Shown here one piece after another: positions 50,573 to 59,057 of a stretch of 64,000 nucleotides of DNA. Each line of letters opens with the position of its first letter. The stretch's first letter is position 1. This DNA comes from Vulcanimicrobiota bacterium. GTDB taxonomy: Bacteria; Vulcanimicrobiota; Vulcanimicrobiia; Vulcanimicrobiales; Vulcanimicrobiaceae. Location of the stretch: positions 1 through 64,000 of the forward strand of contig JAAXCW010000004.1 in assembly GCA_013036095.1 (NCBI GenBank). The letters run 5' to 3'. Made by a program: the position numbers and the translations under genes. Under the pieces are notes generated by a model. The model did no database searches and had not been told where the DNA came from. It saw only the letters and a list, made by a program, of their open reading frames with translations.

Positions 50573-52174
50573 ATGCAACTAGGTCGATTTTATCGTTTTC
50601 TGGCTTTGGTCGCCCTCGGGGCCCTTTGCGCATGCGGAGGTGGCGCCACCTCCACAACCAGATCGAGCCTGCCCCTAGCGCCGGCGACGAATTCACCGCC
50701 TCCGGGCCCAACCACGATCTGCCGAAACGCCGGCTCGCCACAATCAATGGTCGCCGCCTTCGCGGAGCCCAATTTACCTAAGCGTCCGCCCATGAAGGGT
50801 CCTATATCCGTGCGATATGCGCCGGGATTGCTGGAAGTAACTTACGGCATTCGTAACGTAAATGCTGGCGGCCGGCTTCGGGATCTATCGAACAGTGTAG
50901 ACGGGCGAATCGCGCACGTACTCGGAACCAGCGTGGACGGGGAGCAGGCTGCGATTATCTCCGTAAAACCGGGCGACGAAATGCGTGCGATTACGAGATT
51001 GCGAGCTGACCCTGTAGTGAAAGGCGTGAATCGGTCCGCACTCCGCTTCCTTCAGTCCACTACTGCAGTCGAGCCGAATGATCCATTCTTCGCGGGGATC
51101 GCGCCCGCCACGAATACGCCGCCGCTATACCAGACCGCGAATGTAGGCGGTCAGTGGGACACGCACGTCATATGCTCGGCGAACGCCTGGGGTTACGGCA
51201 ATTCTAACTCCACCGGGAATCTGTATGCGGGCGCGCTGGGCGGTACTGCCCGAATAGCGATAATCGACACCGGTGCTGACCTCACGCACCCAGAGTTAGC
51301 AAATCGCGCGGTTTATGCGGAATCTGTCATCAACGGCACCGTGACCGTCGGACTCGGGACAATGCACGACAATGACGGACATGGAACAAACGTTGCTGGC
51401 ATCGCTGCCGCGAGCGCAAATAATTCACTGGGTTTTGCGGGCGTCGCATATAAAGCTCCGTTGTTGATTTTCAGAGTATTTCCAGACCCGCCATGCAGCG
51501 GGGGGTGCGCGGCAAGCGGCGCAGACGTCGGCATTGCGATTACAGATGCGGTCAGCAACGGCGCCAACGTTATCAGCCTCAGCATCGGAGCCGCCGGGCC
51601 CGACCCGGCCGAAGAATCTGCGGTGGGCGCAGCCATCGCACGCGGCGTAGTTGTCGTAGCCGCGTCAGGCAACGAGACTTCGTCCACCTTGGATTATCCG
51701 GCGGCCGATCCCGGCGTGATTGCGGTGGGTGCGTCAGCTCTTGATGACTCCACGCCGGGTTCAATTGCCGAGACCGTCGCTTCGTACTCGAACTATAAGG
51801 CTACAGATCCGCAATGGGGATTGGTAGCGCCAGGCGGTGATCCGACTGGAAACAATGATCCCGACACCTTGCACTGGATCGAAAACGTCTATACAAGCAC
51901 GGCGGCGAATAGCGCCGCGGCTTGCCGACCCGATCCTGGCAGCAGTGCGAGCATAATTGACTGCCGAACGCTCATTGCCGGAACCTCGCAGGCGACGCCG
52001 CACGTTGCCGGTGCGGTCGCGCTCATGCTAAGTGTTAACGCGGCCCTTACTCCGACCCAGGTGAAGAATGCACTGTGCACCTCGGCGCGTCCATTGACAA
52101 CCGTGCGCGCTGGTTGCGGTAGGTTGGACGTCTATCGTGCATTGGCCCAAATTATCGGAGACAATAATCCGTAA
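50573..52174 (+). CDS. Secreted S8 (subtilisin family) serine peptidase
   Basis: 533 residues from the ATG at 50573, which gives a clean lipoprotein signal (ALGALCAC). A fervidolysin-like propeptide follows (YAPGLLEVTYGIR, then RLRADPVVKGVNRS). The catalytic triad is visible: Asp in IAIIDTGADLTHPEL, His in NDGHGTNVAGIA, Ser in AGTSQATPHVAGAVAL; oxyanion Asn in VVAASGNETS. A frame open upstream to 50438 has no start support. It follows site 10 and precedes the M16 peptidase on the same strand. Confidence 0.92.
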   Translation: MQLGRFYRFLALVALGALCACGGGATSTTRSSLPLAPATNSPPPGPTTICRNAGSPQSMVAAFAEPNLPKRPPMKGPISVRYAPGLLEVTYGIRNVNAGGRLRDLSNSVDGRIAHVLGTSVDGEQAAIISVKPGDEMRAITRLRADPVVKGVNRSALRFLQSTTAVEPNDPFFAGIAPATNTPPLYQTANVGGQWDTHVICSANAWGYGNSNSTGNLYAGALGGTARIAIIDTGADLTHPELANRAVYAESVINGTVTVGLGTMHDNDGHGTNVAGIAAASANNSLGFAGVAYKAPLLIFRVFPDPPCSGGCAASGADVGIAITDAVSNGANVISLSIGAAGPDPAEESAVGAAIARGVVVVAASGNETSSTLDYPAADPGVIAVGASALDDSTPGSIAETVASYSNYKATDPQWGLVAPGGDPTGNNDPDTLHWIENVYTSTAANSAAACRPDPGSSASIIDCRTLIAGTSQATPHVAGAVALMLSVNAALTPTQVKNALCTSARPLTTVRAGCGRLDVYRALAQIIGDNNP

Positions 52175-52319
52175 TTTCAGGCCGGAAGTGCCTGCGACTA
52201 CTAACGCGGCTCTGGCGACCTTCAATTCAACGGCACGCCACAGGCGGAAAAGTCGGACGAAAACCTTAATATTGTCCTGCATTAGCAAACGCGGAGCCAT
52301 ACATGTGGATGAACGCAAA

Positions 52320-54989
52320 ATGAGTCGATGCACGTTAGTCTTCTGCCTATTCGCCATGTTGCTAGCCCTCACTGGGGCCAACGTACGGGCCGAGAAGCCG
52401 CGTTCGATGACGCGAGTGACTCTCTCAAACGGCCTGCAGATCGTTATTGTGCCCGATCGTCTTGCGCCTGTTGCCAGCGTCGTCATGACGTACAGAGCCG
52501 GCTCGAACGAACAGCAGTACCCGGGTCAAGCCCACGCGCTCGAGCACATGATGTTTCGCGGCACGCCAAGTGTGTCGTCCGCGCAGTTGTATGAGATCGG
52601 TCAGCTTCTTGGTGGCCGGTACAACGCCCAAACCAAGCCGTCGAGTACGTTTTTCTATTTTACAATCCCGTCGAGGTACCTGGATGTTGCGCTACGCATA
52701 GAGGCCGATCGCGCACGCGCTCTCACGCTTTCGCCCTCGGCCTGGGGCGCTGAGCGCGGTGCAATTGAGCAAGAGATCGCGACGGATGAGAGTGATCCGT
52801 TTGGCAAGCTGGAACGGCGCACAATTTTGCCGGCGATTTTCGCTGGTACGCCGTATGCGAAGGACGGGCTGGGCACGAAATTTTCATTTGATCGTCAGAT
52901 TACTGCCAAGGTGCTGCAACAATTCTACCAAACGTGGTACCGTCCGAACAATGCCGTCCTGGTCATCGCCGGCGACATCACGCCGGCTGCGGCGATCGCT
53001 AGCGCGCGGAAATATTTCGGAAATATTGTACGGCGGAATTTGCCAAAGCGCGAGCCGGTGAATCTGCGAAATCTCAGCCCGGTGACATATCACGTTACGA
53101 CCGACTATCCGGCGACAGTGGTGGCGCTGGCATTTCGGAGCCCAGGGTGGGGCGATAAAGACTATGCCGCTATGCAAGTCCTGGAGGCGGTTCTCAATAG
53201 TCAGCGGGCAGATCTGTTTGGGCTAGTCGCTCGCGGCCAGGCTTTCGCGGCCGTCGTCGGCGACGCCGAATCACAGCAGCGCGCGACCGCGAGCTTTCTC
53301 TTCGGCGTGATTCCATCGGCGGCCAAGCCCGACGTGTTTCTCGCGGCCCTGGAGAAAGTCGTGGCCGATTATCAGAACAGCGGCGTGCCGGCGGACTTGG
53401 TCGCCGTCGCCAAACGACGCGCATTGGCCTCAAAAGAGTTTGAGGCTAGCTCGATCGAGGGGCTGGCTATCGCGTGGAGCGACGCCGTCGCTGTTACCGG
53501 TAAGAAATCTCCCGACGAGCAAATCGCGGCCATAGATCGTGTCAATGTTGCGGACGTGAATCGCGTTCTCCGCCGGTATTTGGACCGGAACCATATGATC
53601 ACGGTCCTGGCCGTTCCCGGGAGTGCCGGAAAGATTAGCCTCGGCGCCACCGGTGGGGGCAAAGAGAACAACGCGACGCCGCCGCAAAAACAAGAACCGC
53701 TGCCCGCATGGGCTGCACGCGCATTTTCGAATCTGAGTCTCCCAATGCAGCCCGCTCGGCCGGTTGCAATGACGTTGTCGAACGGGATGCGGCTGATCGT
53801 ACAGGCATCTTCGGTAACGCGCACGGTTTGGGTGAGCGGAAATGTCGTGACGAATCAAGCGCGTCAGGCTGCCGTTGACAAGCAGGGCGTTGAAGATGTG
53901 CTTAACGGGCTCTTCCCGTTCGGAAGTCAGCGTTATGATCGCTTGCAAACGCGCGAGCAACTCGACGCGATCGCGGCTGAGATGCAGGCGGGAACTGATT
54001 TTTCGCTTTCAGTTAGAAGCGCAGATTTCGACCGCGGCGTGCAATTGCTGGCCGAGGACGAACTGCATCCGAGCCTTCCCGCGGACGCCTTTCAAGTGGT
54101 GAAGACGCAAGTGGCTCAAGCACTTGCTGGAGAAGCCAGCACCCCGCAACACTTGGCCGACGTCGCGCTGTCTGAGGCGCTGTACCCGGCGGGCGATCCC
54201 GAACGAGTCCATGCTACTACTGAGACGGTTGGCGGAGTAAGCTTAGACGATGTAAAGAGTTACTACGCAAACGTGTTTCGCCCGGACATGACTAACGTCG
54301 TGATCGTCGGTGACGTTACGCCACAGCAAGCGCGTGCGACGTTCGAAAAATACTTCGCATCCTGGCACGCTACGGGGCCCGCCCCTGAGGTCGCATTGCC
54401 CGCGGTTCCGAGGAACGCGGCGAAAGCGATTGATGTCGCCGATGCGACGCGCGTGCAGGCGCAAGTCCAGCTTGCGCAAGTCTTTTCGGTTGGGCGCAGA
54501 GATCCGGACTGGGCGGCGCTGACTGTCGGCAACACTGCCTTGGGGGGCGGCGGGTTTGGTAGCATGCTGATGGACGATCTGAGGACCCGAGCTGGGCTCG
54601 TATATTCTACTGACTCTCAGTTGGATTCGTACAGGAATCGCTCTGTATTCACCATCGATTTTTCCGCCGATCCCGCGAAGGTCGGCGCGGCGCAACGCAT
54701 GGCTATGAATGATCTACGAGCGCTCGAGGAGGGAGGCGTCGACCTGGCGCGTTTGCAGCGTGCCAAGACAATGCTCATTAGCGATATCCCTCTCCGCGCG
54801 CAAAGTTTCGCCGGCATCGCTGATGAACTGTTGGAGGATTCGAATTTTGGCCTGCCCTTGGATCAGGCAACGATCGATGCGAGACGAGAGATGAAAGCCT
54901 CTCCGTCATCAGTGCGCCAGGCCTTTCGGAAATGGATTTCTCCAGCCGCTTTCGTGCGTGTAATCATATCTCCGGCCAAGAGCCAATGA
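52320..54989 (+). CDS. Exported M16 (pitrilysin family) zinc metallopeptidase
   Basis: 889 residues from the ATG at 52320, giving a signal peptide (CLFAMLLALTGANVRA). The first half carries the inverted zinc motif HALEH in QAHALEHMMFRGTPS and the downstream Glu (ERGAIEQEIATDES). The second half repeats the fold (VAMTLSNGMRLIVQASSV) without HxxEH, as usual for the inactive half. GGGFGSMLMDDLRTRAGLVYS is the conserved C-terminal region. Processive peptidase of the periplasm, perhaps working on peptides made by the S53/S8 enzymes. Confidence 0.93.
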   Translation: MSRCTLVFCLFAMLLALTGANVRAEKPRSMTRVTLSNGLQIVIVPDRLAPVASVVMTYRAGSNEQQYPGQAHALEHMMFRGTPSVSSAQLYEIGQLLGGRYNAQTKPSSTFFYFTIPSRYLDVALRIEADRARALTLSPSAWGAERGAIEQEIATDESDPFGKLERRTILPAIFAGTPYAKDGLGTKFSFDRQITAKVLQQFYQTWYRPNNAVLVIAGDITPAAAIASARKYFGNIVRRNLPKREPVNLRNLSPVTYHVTTDYPATVVALAFRSPGWGDKDYAAMQVLEAVLNSQRADLFGLVARGQAFAAVVGDAESQQRATASFLFGVIPSAAKPDVFLAALEKVVADYQNSGVPADLVAVAKRRALASKEFEASSIEGLAIAWSDAVAVTGKKSPDEQIAAIDRVNVADVNRVLRRYLDRNHMITVLAVPGSAGKISLGATGGGKENNATPPQKQEPLPAWAARAFSNLSLPMQPARPVAMTLSNGMRLIVQASSVTRTVWVSGNVVTNQARQAAVDKQGVEDVLNGLFPFGSQRYDRLQTREQLDAIAAEMQAGTDFSLSVRSADFDRGVQLLAEDELHPSLPADAFQVVKTQVAQALAGEASTPQHLADVALSEALYPAGDPERVHATTETVGGVSLDDVKSYYANVFRPDMTNVVIVGDVTPQQARATFEKYFASWHATGPAPEVALPAVPRNAAKAIDVADATRVQAQVQLAQVFSVGRRDPDWAALTVGNTALGGGGFGSMLMDDLRTRAGLVYSTDSQLDSYRNRSVFTIDFSADPAKVGAAQRMAMNDLRALEEGGVDLARLQRAKTMLISDIPLRAQSFAGIADELLEDSNFGLPLDQATIDARREMKASPSSVRQAFRKWISPAAFVRVIISPAKSQ

Positions 54990-55306
54990 AAGAGCACGGA
55001 ACGGAAGCCGTCTCTGCAAAACCGTGAACGCCTCTCACAGGTGCTCGACATTTGTGTCGTTGGTGACGGCAGAAAGCATCTAGTTCCCGTACCGCCGACA
55101 GAAATTTTTGACTTCAGATTGAATCGTCTCGAAAAGTAGTCTTTCCGTAACACCATGGACGCCAACGTCTCATTGGCGAACTCTTGCCATGGGCGACCAA
55201 GGCACGGCGGATTATGATTTGACGAAACGGCGCAAGCTGCCGATAAAGACACATGCCTCGTAAGAGCTCCGCATGCGCGATCAAGCGGCTGTTTTAAGGA
55301 ACGCAA
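54990..55306. other. 317-bp stretch without a recognised gene near the right island end
   Basis: A small CGACA-TTTG-TGTCG hairpin lies near 55045. Frames across this stretch have no start signals or family resemblance. A strong AAGGA at 55296-55300 precedes the hybrid comM frame. Confidence 0.5.
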
Positions 55307-56803
55307 GTGGGCAAAACAGAAAGCCGGCAGCCAAGCCTCTCAGATACGATCGAAGCGGCGGTCGATAGCTGCATTGCTCCTCTAAGATATCTCGCGGATC
55401 ACAACAAGGGCTTGTTATCCCTAGATGTCGGCCGTTCGATCGGCAAGCAGATTCGAGCGCGCGTGAAATGGATCCGAAAGAACATGCGCGTGAGAATTAC
55501 GATGGATGGCCAAAGAGGCTCTCTGTATGCGTTGTACGCGGACTACGTAAATATCCGCGATTTGAGGTGCATCTCTGTCGACAGCTTCCAGCGCGGGTTC
55601 GCCGGTAGAAAGACGCGCCTGAGTTTTCGCACGTTGCAGCTGACCCTCTACGCGCTCGCGGAGTTTGAGGCTCGCACCGATTCCATTCCCAAGTTAAGCA
55701 CCTGCGATTTCTTACAGACAATCGGTGCGACTCGGTCCGACCCGCCGACAATAAATCTCTGGTTAGTAAGGAGTCTCTGGCTTGCCGTTTCGACCATCCT
55801 TTTGGTCAATCCCAGCGCGATCTCGTTGATAAGACGTGCACTTGCTCGTACGCCAGTTTGTGGCCAAGCCGGGGCCAAGCGCGCGCTGGAGATCGCGGCG
55901 GCCGGCGGCCATAATTTACTGCTGCTGGGACCGCCAGGCTGCGGCAAGACGATGCTCGCGCGGCGACTGCCGTCGATTCTTCCGCCGATGACGTCGAACG
56001 AAGCGCTTGAGGTCACGAAGGTTTACAGCGTGGCGGGTTTGCTCGGTTCGCGGCCCGGCATCGTGCGCGCTCGGCCTTTTCGTTTCCCGCACCACACGAT
56101 CAGTCAGACGGCACTCGTCGGAGGCGGCAGCATCGTGAAGCCCGGGGAGATCAGTCTCGCGCACCACGGCGTACTGTTTTTGGACGAGTTGCCGGAGTTT
56201 GCTCGCGGCGCGATCGAGGTGATGCGGCAGCCCATCGAGGAGGGCACGGTCACCATCGCGCGCGCGTCCGGGACGTTTACCTATCCGGCGCGGTTTATGC
56301 TCGTCGCATCGATGAATCCGTGTCCGTGCGGCTACCGCGGAACGCGCAGCGCGGAATGCCGCTGCGACGACGCGGCGGTAGCGAAATACATTTCGAAACT
56401 CTCCGGTCCGCTGCTCGATCGTATTGATTTGCAGATCGAAGTGAGCCGCGTGCCGTTCGACGACATGGTACGAACCGGCGGCGCCGAGCGTTCTGCAACG
56501 ATCCGCGCGCGAGTGCTCGCCGCGCGCGAGCGACAGCGGACGCGCTTCGAAGGTACTCCGCTCACATGCAACGCCGAAATTCCGGCTAATGGAACGCGCG
56601 CGTACTGTCGGCTCGACGGACCCGCCATGCAGCTGTTAAAGCGCGCCAGCGACCGCAAACAGTTTTCGGCCCGCGCGCTCGACCGCATCGCGCGCGCCGC
56701 GCGCACGATTGCCGATCTGGCCGAAAGCGATGAGATTCTGGCCGAGCATGTCGCCGAGGCCGTGCATTATCGCAGCTTGGAGCGCCTCGCAACGGCGGCC
56801 TAG
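55307..56803 (+). pseudogene. comM: comM 3' part fused to an island-encoded start
   Basis: 498 residues. Residues 1-185 come from the island and match nothing I recognise. From Gly-186 (codon ggc, 55862-55864) it is the ComM ATPase: GQAGAKRALEIAAAGGHN, Walker A GPPGCGKTMLARRL, Walker B GVLFLDELPEF, the Cys cluster CPCGYRGTRSAECRC, and the C-terminal Mg-chelatase domain (QFSARALDRIARAARTIADL). GTG at 55307 has an AAGGA six bases upstream, so a hybrid protein with a foreign N-terminus may be made. It lacks the ChlI domain and therefore is probably not normal ComM. Confidence 0.9.
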
Positions 56804-56814
56804 GTAGTAGTACA

Positions 56815-56958
56815 ATGAGTACGCCTCAGATGGAACAGAGAATGAGCCGCCTAGAGGGCGCGTACGAACAGGTAGATGCTCGGCTGGACGGCATCAACAG
56901 CCAGATCGCGGGTCTGCGCTCCGATATTGTGCTCGCAAGCCTTATCTCCGCTCGCTGA
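56815..56958 (+). CDS. Short coiled-coil protein, possibly truncated
   Basis: 47 residues starting 12 bp after comM: MSTPQMEQRMSRLEGAYEQV then DARLDGINSQIAGLRSDIVL. This is the heptad pattern of small coiled-coil proteins that usually continue into a C-terminal membrane helix (DUF1640 or XhlA-like). Here the frame stops right after ASLISAR, so the helix is missing and the gene looks shortened. No strong Shine-Dalgarno. Confidence 0.45.
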   Translation: MSTPQMEQRMSRLEGAYEQVDARLDGINSQIAGLRSDIVLASLISAR

Positions 56959-56986
56959 AAGATTAACCGTTCACTAGGTCGCGAAC

Positions 56987-57451
56987 CTACATCATAGCGT
57001 CGTCGCCGTGATCGGAAACCTGCGCGGCAAACCAGCGGTGTAATGCCGTGATTAAGGGCGGATCGACCGTCTGAAATGTAATCGACGCGCCGTCGCTCAA
57101 TTGCGCGTAGCGAACACTGATGCGTTTTGCGCCGGCGCTCAGCGAGGCGAGTCCCGGCATGTTCTTGCCGTGAATGTATGCCGGATCGCCATAATTGCCG
57201 CGGGCGAACAGGGCGGCTTCCTTTTGCAAATGCGCGCGAACAAGCGCAACCTGTTTCACGTCGCCGTCATGCACGGTCACCACCATCAGTCCGCCGGTCT
57301 TTGTCGGTCTGAATTGGTGCATCGTCGCATCCATCGAAAACGGCATGACGTGCGTGCTGCGCTGGCGCACGTCATGCTGGCGCGTTTGCGCCAATGCGGG
57401 CGAAACCGTTGCCGCCGCGAGCGTCAGCGCGATCAAAAATCTAGGACTCAT
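56987..57451 (-). CDS. Secreted protein, unknown function
   Basis: 154 residues from the ATG at 57451. Signal peptide with cleavage near SPALA. The mature part has HVMPFSMDATMHQFRPTKTGGLMVVTVHDG, VRAHLQKEAALFARGNYGDP and DPPLITALHRWFAAQVSDHG, a pattern I have seen in small exported proteins of unknown function. The start overlaps the MarR stop by 11 bases, so the MarR gene probably controls it. Confidence 0.7.
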   Translation of the reverse strand: MSPRFLIALTLAAATVSPALAQTRQHDVRQRSTHVMPFSMDATMHQFRPTKTGGLMVVTVHDGDVKQVALVRAHLQKEAALFARGNYGDPAYIHGKNMPGLASLSAGAKRISVRYAQLSDGASITFQTVDPPLITALHRWFAAQVSDHGDDAMM

Positions 57452-57839
57452 CGATGGCCTCCATAAGGGCGGAAAGCGAAGCGGCGACGCCGGCGCGTTG
57501 CGCGCGCGGAATTGCATCAAAAATGCGTTGAAACTTCGCGCGGCGCGACTGCGCAAGATTCGCGTTGGCTTTCGTGCCGGCCGCGGTTAAGCGTAGATGG
57601 TAAAAACGCGAATCGCCGCGATCTCGGACTCGTTCGATCCACGCGCGGCGCTCGAGCATGCCGACCAGCCGGCTCACCGTACTCTTGTCGAGGCTCAAGC
57701 GTTGGGCGAGGCCATTCTGCGTAATTCCGGGCTCGCGCCCGATCTCGAGCAGAGCCTGGGCCTCGCCCACGGAGAGTGGCTGCCCGCAAGGCGTCGTGTC
57801 GGGCTTGTGCAGCCCGAGCGATCTGATGAGGCCTACCAT
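57441..57839 (-). CDS. MarR family transcription regulator
   Basis: 132 residues from the ATG at 57839, which has AGGA five to six bases upstream. A TTG at 57917 would add 26 residues but lies in the palindrome that is probably its operator. Winged helix-turn-helix: LSVGEAQALLEIGREPGITQ, then LAQRLSLDKSTVSRLVGMLERRAWIERVRDRGDSRFYHLRLT with the wing Asp-Arg-Gly-Asp-Ser-Arg. C-terminal dimerisation helix. Likely an autorepressor that also controls the overlapping secreted-protein gene. Confidence 0.9.
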   Translation of the reverse strand: MVGLIRSLGLHKPDTTPCGQPLSVGEAQALLEIGREPGITQNGLAQRLSLDKSTVSRLVGMLERRAWIERVRDRGDSRFYHLRLTAAGTKANANLAQSRRAKFQRIFDAIPRAQRAGVAASLSALMEAIDES

Positions 57840-57902
57840 TGTGTCCTGAAAATCCAGTACCGGGTCGGCTCTGCGCGAATGGTTTAAGTTGTCAACCACA
57901 AC

Positions 57903-57919
57903 AGTTGTATAGTACAACT
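57903..57919 (-). promoter_or_regulatory. Palindromic operator of the MarR gene
   Basis: AGTTGTATAGTACAACT has 7-base arms, a size typical of MarR sites, and contains TATAGT as a possible -10 box. It lies 64 bp before the preferred MarR start and 15 bp from the GNAT gene stop. Confidence 0.6.
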
Positions 57920-57933
57920 ATTGAGCCCTGGCG

Positions 57934-58416
57934 TCAAGAGATCGGACGAAGATCCGTTCGCAGCATCCCGTAGGGAATGAGATTTCTGTATTCTCCGCTG
58001 ACCGCGTCGTGGAAACCGTCGCGGTAAAGCCCTTCGGCTTTGAATCCCAACCGCTCGCACATCGCGCGCGCGCGATCGTTGTCTTCGCGGATTTCGATGA
58101 AGATGCGGTGCGCATCGCGCTTTTGAAAGGCTTGCTCGATCCCCCACCGCATCGCGAACGGTCCGGCGCCCAGGCCGGTCGTTTTCACGACCAGCACGCC
58201 AAGCTCCATGAGCCAGCCGCGATCATGCATCGTAAAATAACCGAAATTTTTTCCGTCGGCTTCGAGAATGCACGCTTCGCCTTCCGTACCCTCGATGAGA
58301 TCGCGAATCGCTTCGCGCCCCGGTTCGTTCAGGAATTCGCGCGAGTGTGGCAGTTTGAAGAGGCCGGCGATAAACGAAACGTCGTCCTCTTCGGCCTCCC
58401 GCATTCGAAAAGTCAC
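57934..58416 (-). CDS. GNAT family N-acetyltransferase
   Basis: 160 residues. MREAEEDDVSFIAGLF opens the fold, GVLVVKTTGLGAGPFAMRWGIEQAF provides the acetyl-CoA loop region (GLGAGP), and IEIREDNDRARAMCERLGFKAEGLYRDG is the typical beta-5/alpha-4 ending. RimJ/RimL-like pattern; target unknown. The ATG overlaps the stop of the DsbA-family gene, so it ends the minus-strand operon dut-panE-hemQ-dsbA-GNAT. Confidence 0.88.
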   Translation of the reverse strand: MTFRMREAEEDDVSFIAGLFKLPHSREFLNEPGREAIRDLIEGTEGEACILEADGKNFGYFTMHDRGWLMELGVLVVKTTGLGAGPFAMRWGIEQAFQKRDAHRIFIEIREDNDRARAMCERLGFKAEGLYRDGFHDAVSGEYRNLIPYGMLRTDLRPIS

Positions 58417-59057
58417 GCCGGTTCGGGGCCGGTTTGTTCCGTAATCTCCGAAGCGTGCAGCATTTCGCCGATGACTGCGTCGAGCGACTCGAAAGTGTAG
58501 ATTCCCGAGAGCAGTGCCAGATCGCCGGTGGGATTGCGCAAGACGTAAGATGGGCGCTGCGGCAGGTTCAGCGCTTCGAATTCCGCCGTCGTCTGTTCGA
58601 TGCGCGCGGCCGTAGCCGGATCGCGCATGACGCGATCGAGTTCGGCCCGATCCAAGCCCGAGACGCGGGCTGCTTCATCCAGCGCCGCTTCGCGCCGCCC
58701 GAGCGGCTTGCCGTCGATCACGTTCGCGCGGTTGAGAGCGCGACCCAAACTCATATCGGTTACGCCCAGCGTGCGCGCAGCTTCGGCGGCCTGATTTGCG
58801 TGCATGGTCGTGGCATCCGGTGTGTCGACCCACGCCGCGTTCATTTGCACGCCGGTAATCTTGGCGGTGCGAGCGTAGTACCACGCCAACTGCTCGCGCG
58901 TGTAGGGCAACGGTCCGAAATCGAAGAGCTGCGCAATCTTCCACTCCACGCGCAGCCGGTTGCCATACTTCTTTTCGATCTTCTGCAGAGCCAGATCGCC
59001 GACGTAGCACCACGACGAAAGCACATCGATGTAAGCTGTAAGCTCGATGACAGCCAT
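58413..59057 (-). CDS. DsbA family (FrnE-like) thioredoxin-fold protein
   Basis: 214 residues from the ATG at 59057, which overlaps the hemQ stop (TAATG). The N-terminus (VIELTAYIDVLSSWCYVGDLALQKI) is the first strand and active-site helix of DsbA/FrnE proteins but has SSWCYV in place of CxxC, so only one Cys remains. VNAAWVDTPDATTMHANQAAE lies in the helical insertion, and FEALNLPQRPSYVLRN holds the cis-Pro region. Oxidoreductase or 2-hydroxychromene isomerase-type activity; substrate unknown. Confidence 0.8.
   Translation of the reverse strand: MAVIELTAYIDVLSSWCYVGDLALQKIEKKYGNRLRVEWKIAQLFDFGPLPYTREQLAWYYARTAKITGVQMNAAWVDTPDATTMHANQAAEAARTLGVTDMSLGRALNRANVIDGKPLGRREAALDEAARVSGLDRAELDRVMRDPATAARIEQTTAEFEALNLPQRPSYVLRNPTGDLALLSGIYTFESLDAVIGEMLHASEITEQTGPEPA

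Larger units (their letters stand above)
17097..55864. mobile_element. 38.8-kb genomic island inserted in comM
   Basis: Both boundaries are the trinucleotide ggc (17097-17099 and 55862-55864), and both are Gly codons in the comM frame. Deleting 38,765 bp between them restores a continuous 511-codon comM, close to the usual ComM length, so the boundaries are well supported. No long direct repeat, tRNA or clear terminal inverted repeat is visible. The only recombinase genes seen are the three tyrosine recombinases near 45-48 kb. Island genes look less strongly GC-biased at wobble positions than neighbours (by eye). comM is a known insertion site for Acinetobacter AbaR-type elements, whose tni genes are absent here. 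Confidence 0.9.

Noticed and set aside
17097..55864. Terminal inverted repeats or long att direct repeats at the island ends
   Set aside because: Only the trinucleotide ggc is shared between the junctions; ACGAGC occurs near both ends but at different offsets, so I do not claim a recombinase site.
17097..55864. Tn7/AbaR-type transposition module
   Set aside because: comM insertion suggested it, but no DDE transposase, TniB/TnsC-like ATPase or TniQ-like protein is seen in the cargo.
57840..57917. Start of the MarR gene at the TTG within the palindrome
   Set aside because: It would put the operator inside the coding sequence; the ATG at 57839 has a good ribosome site.
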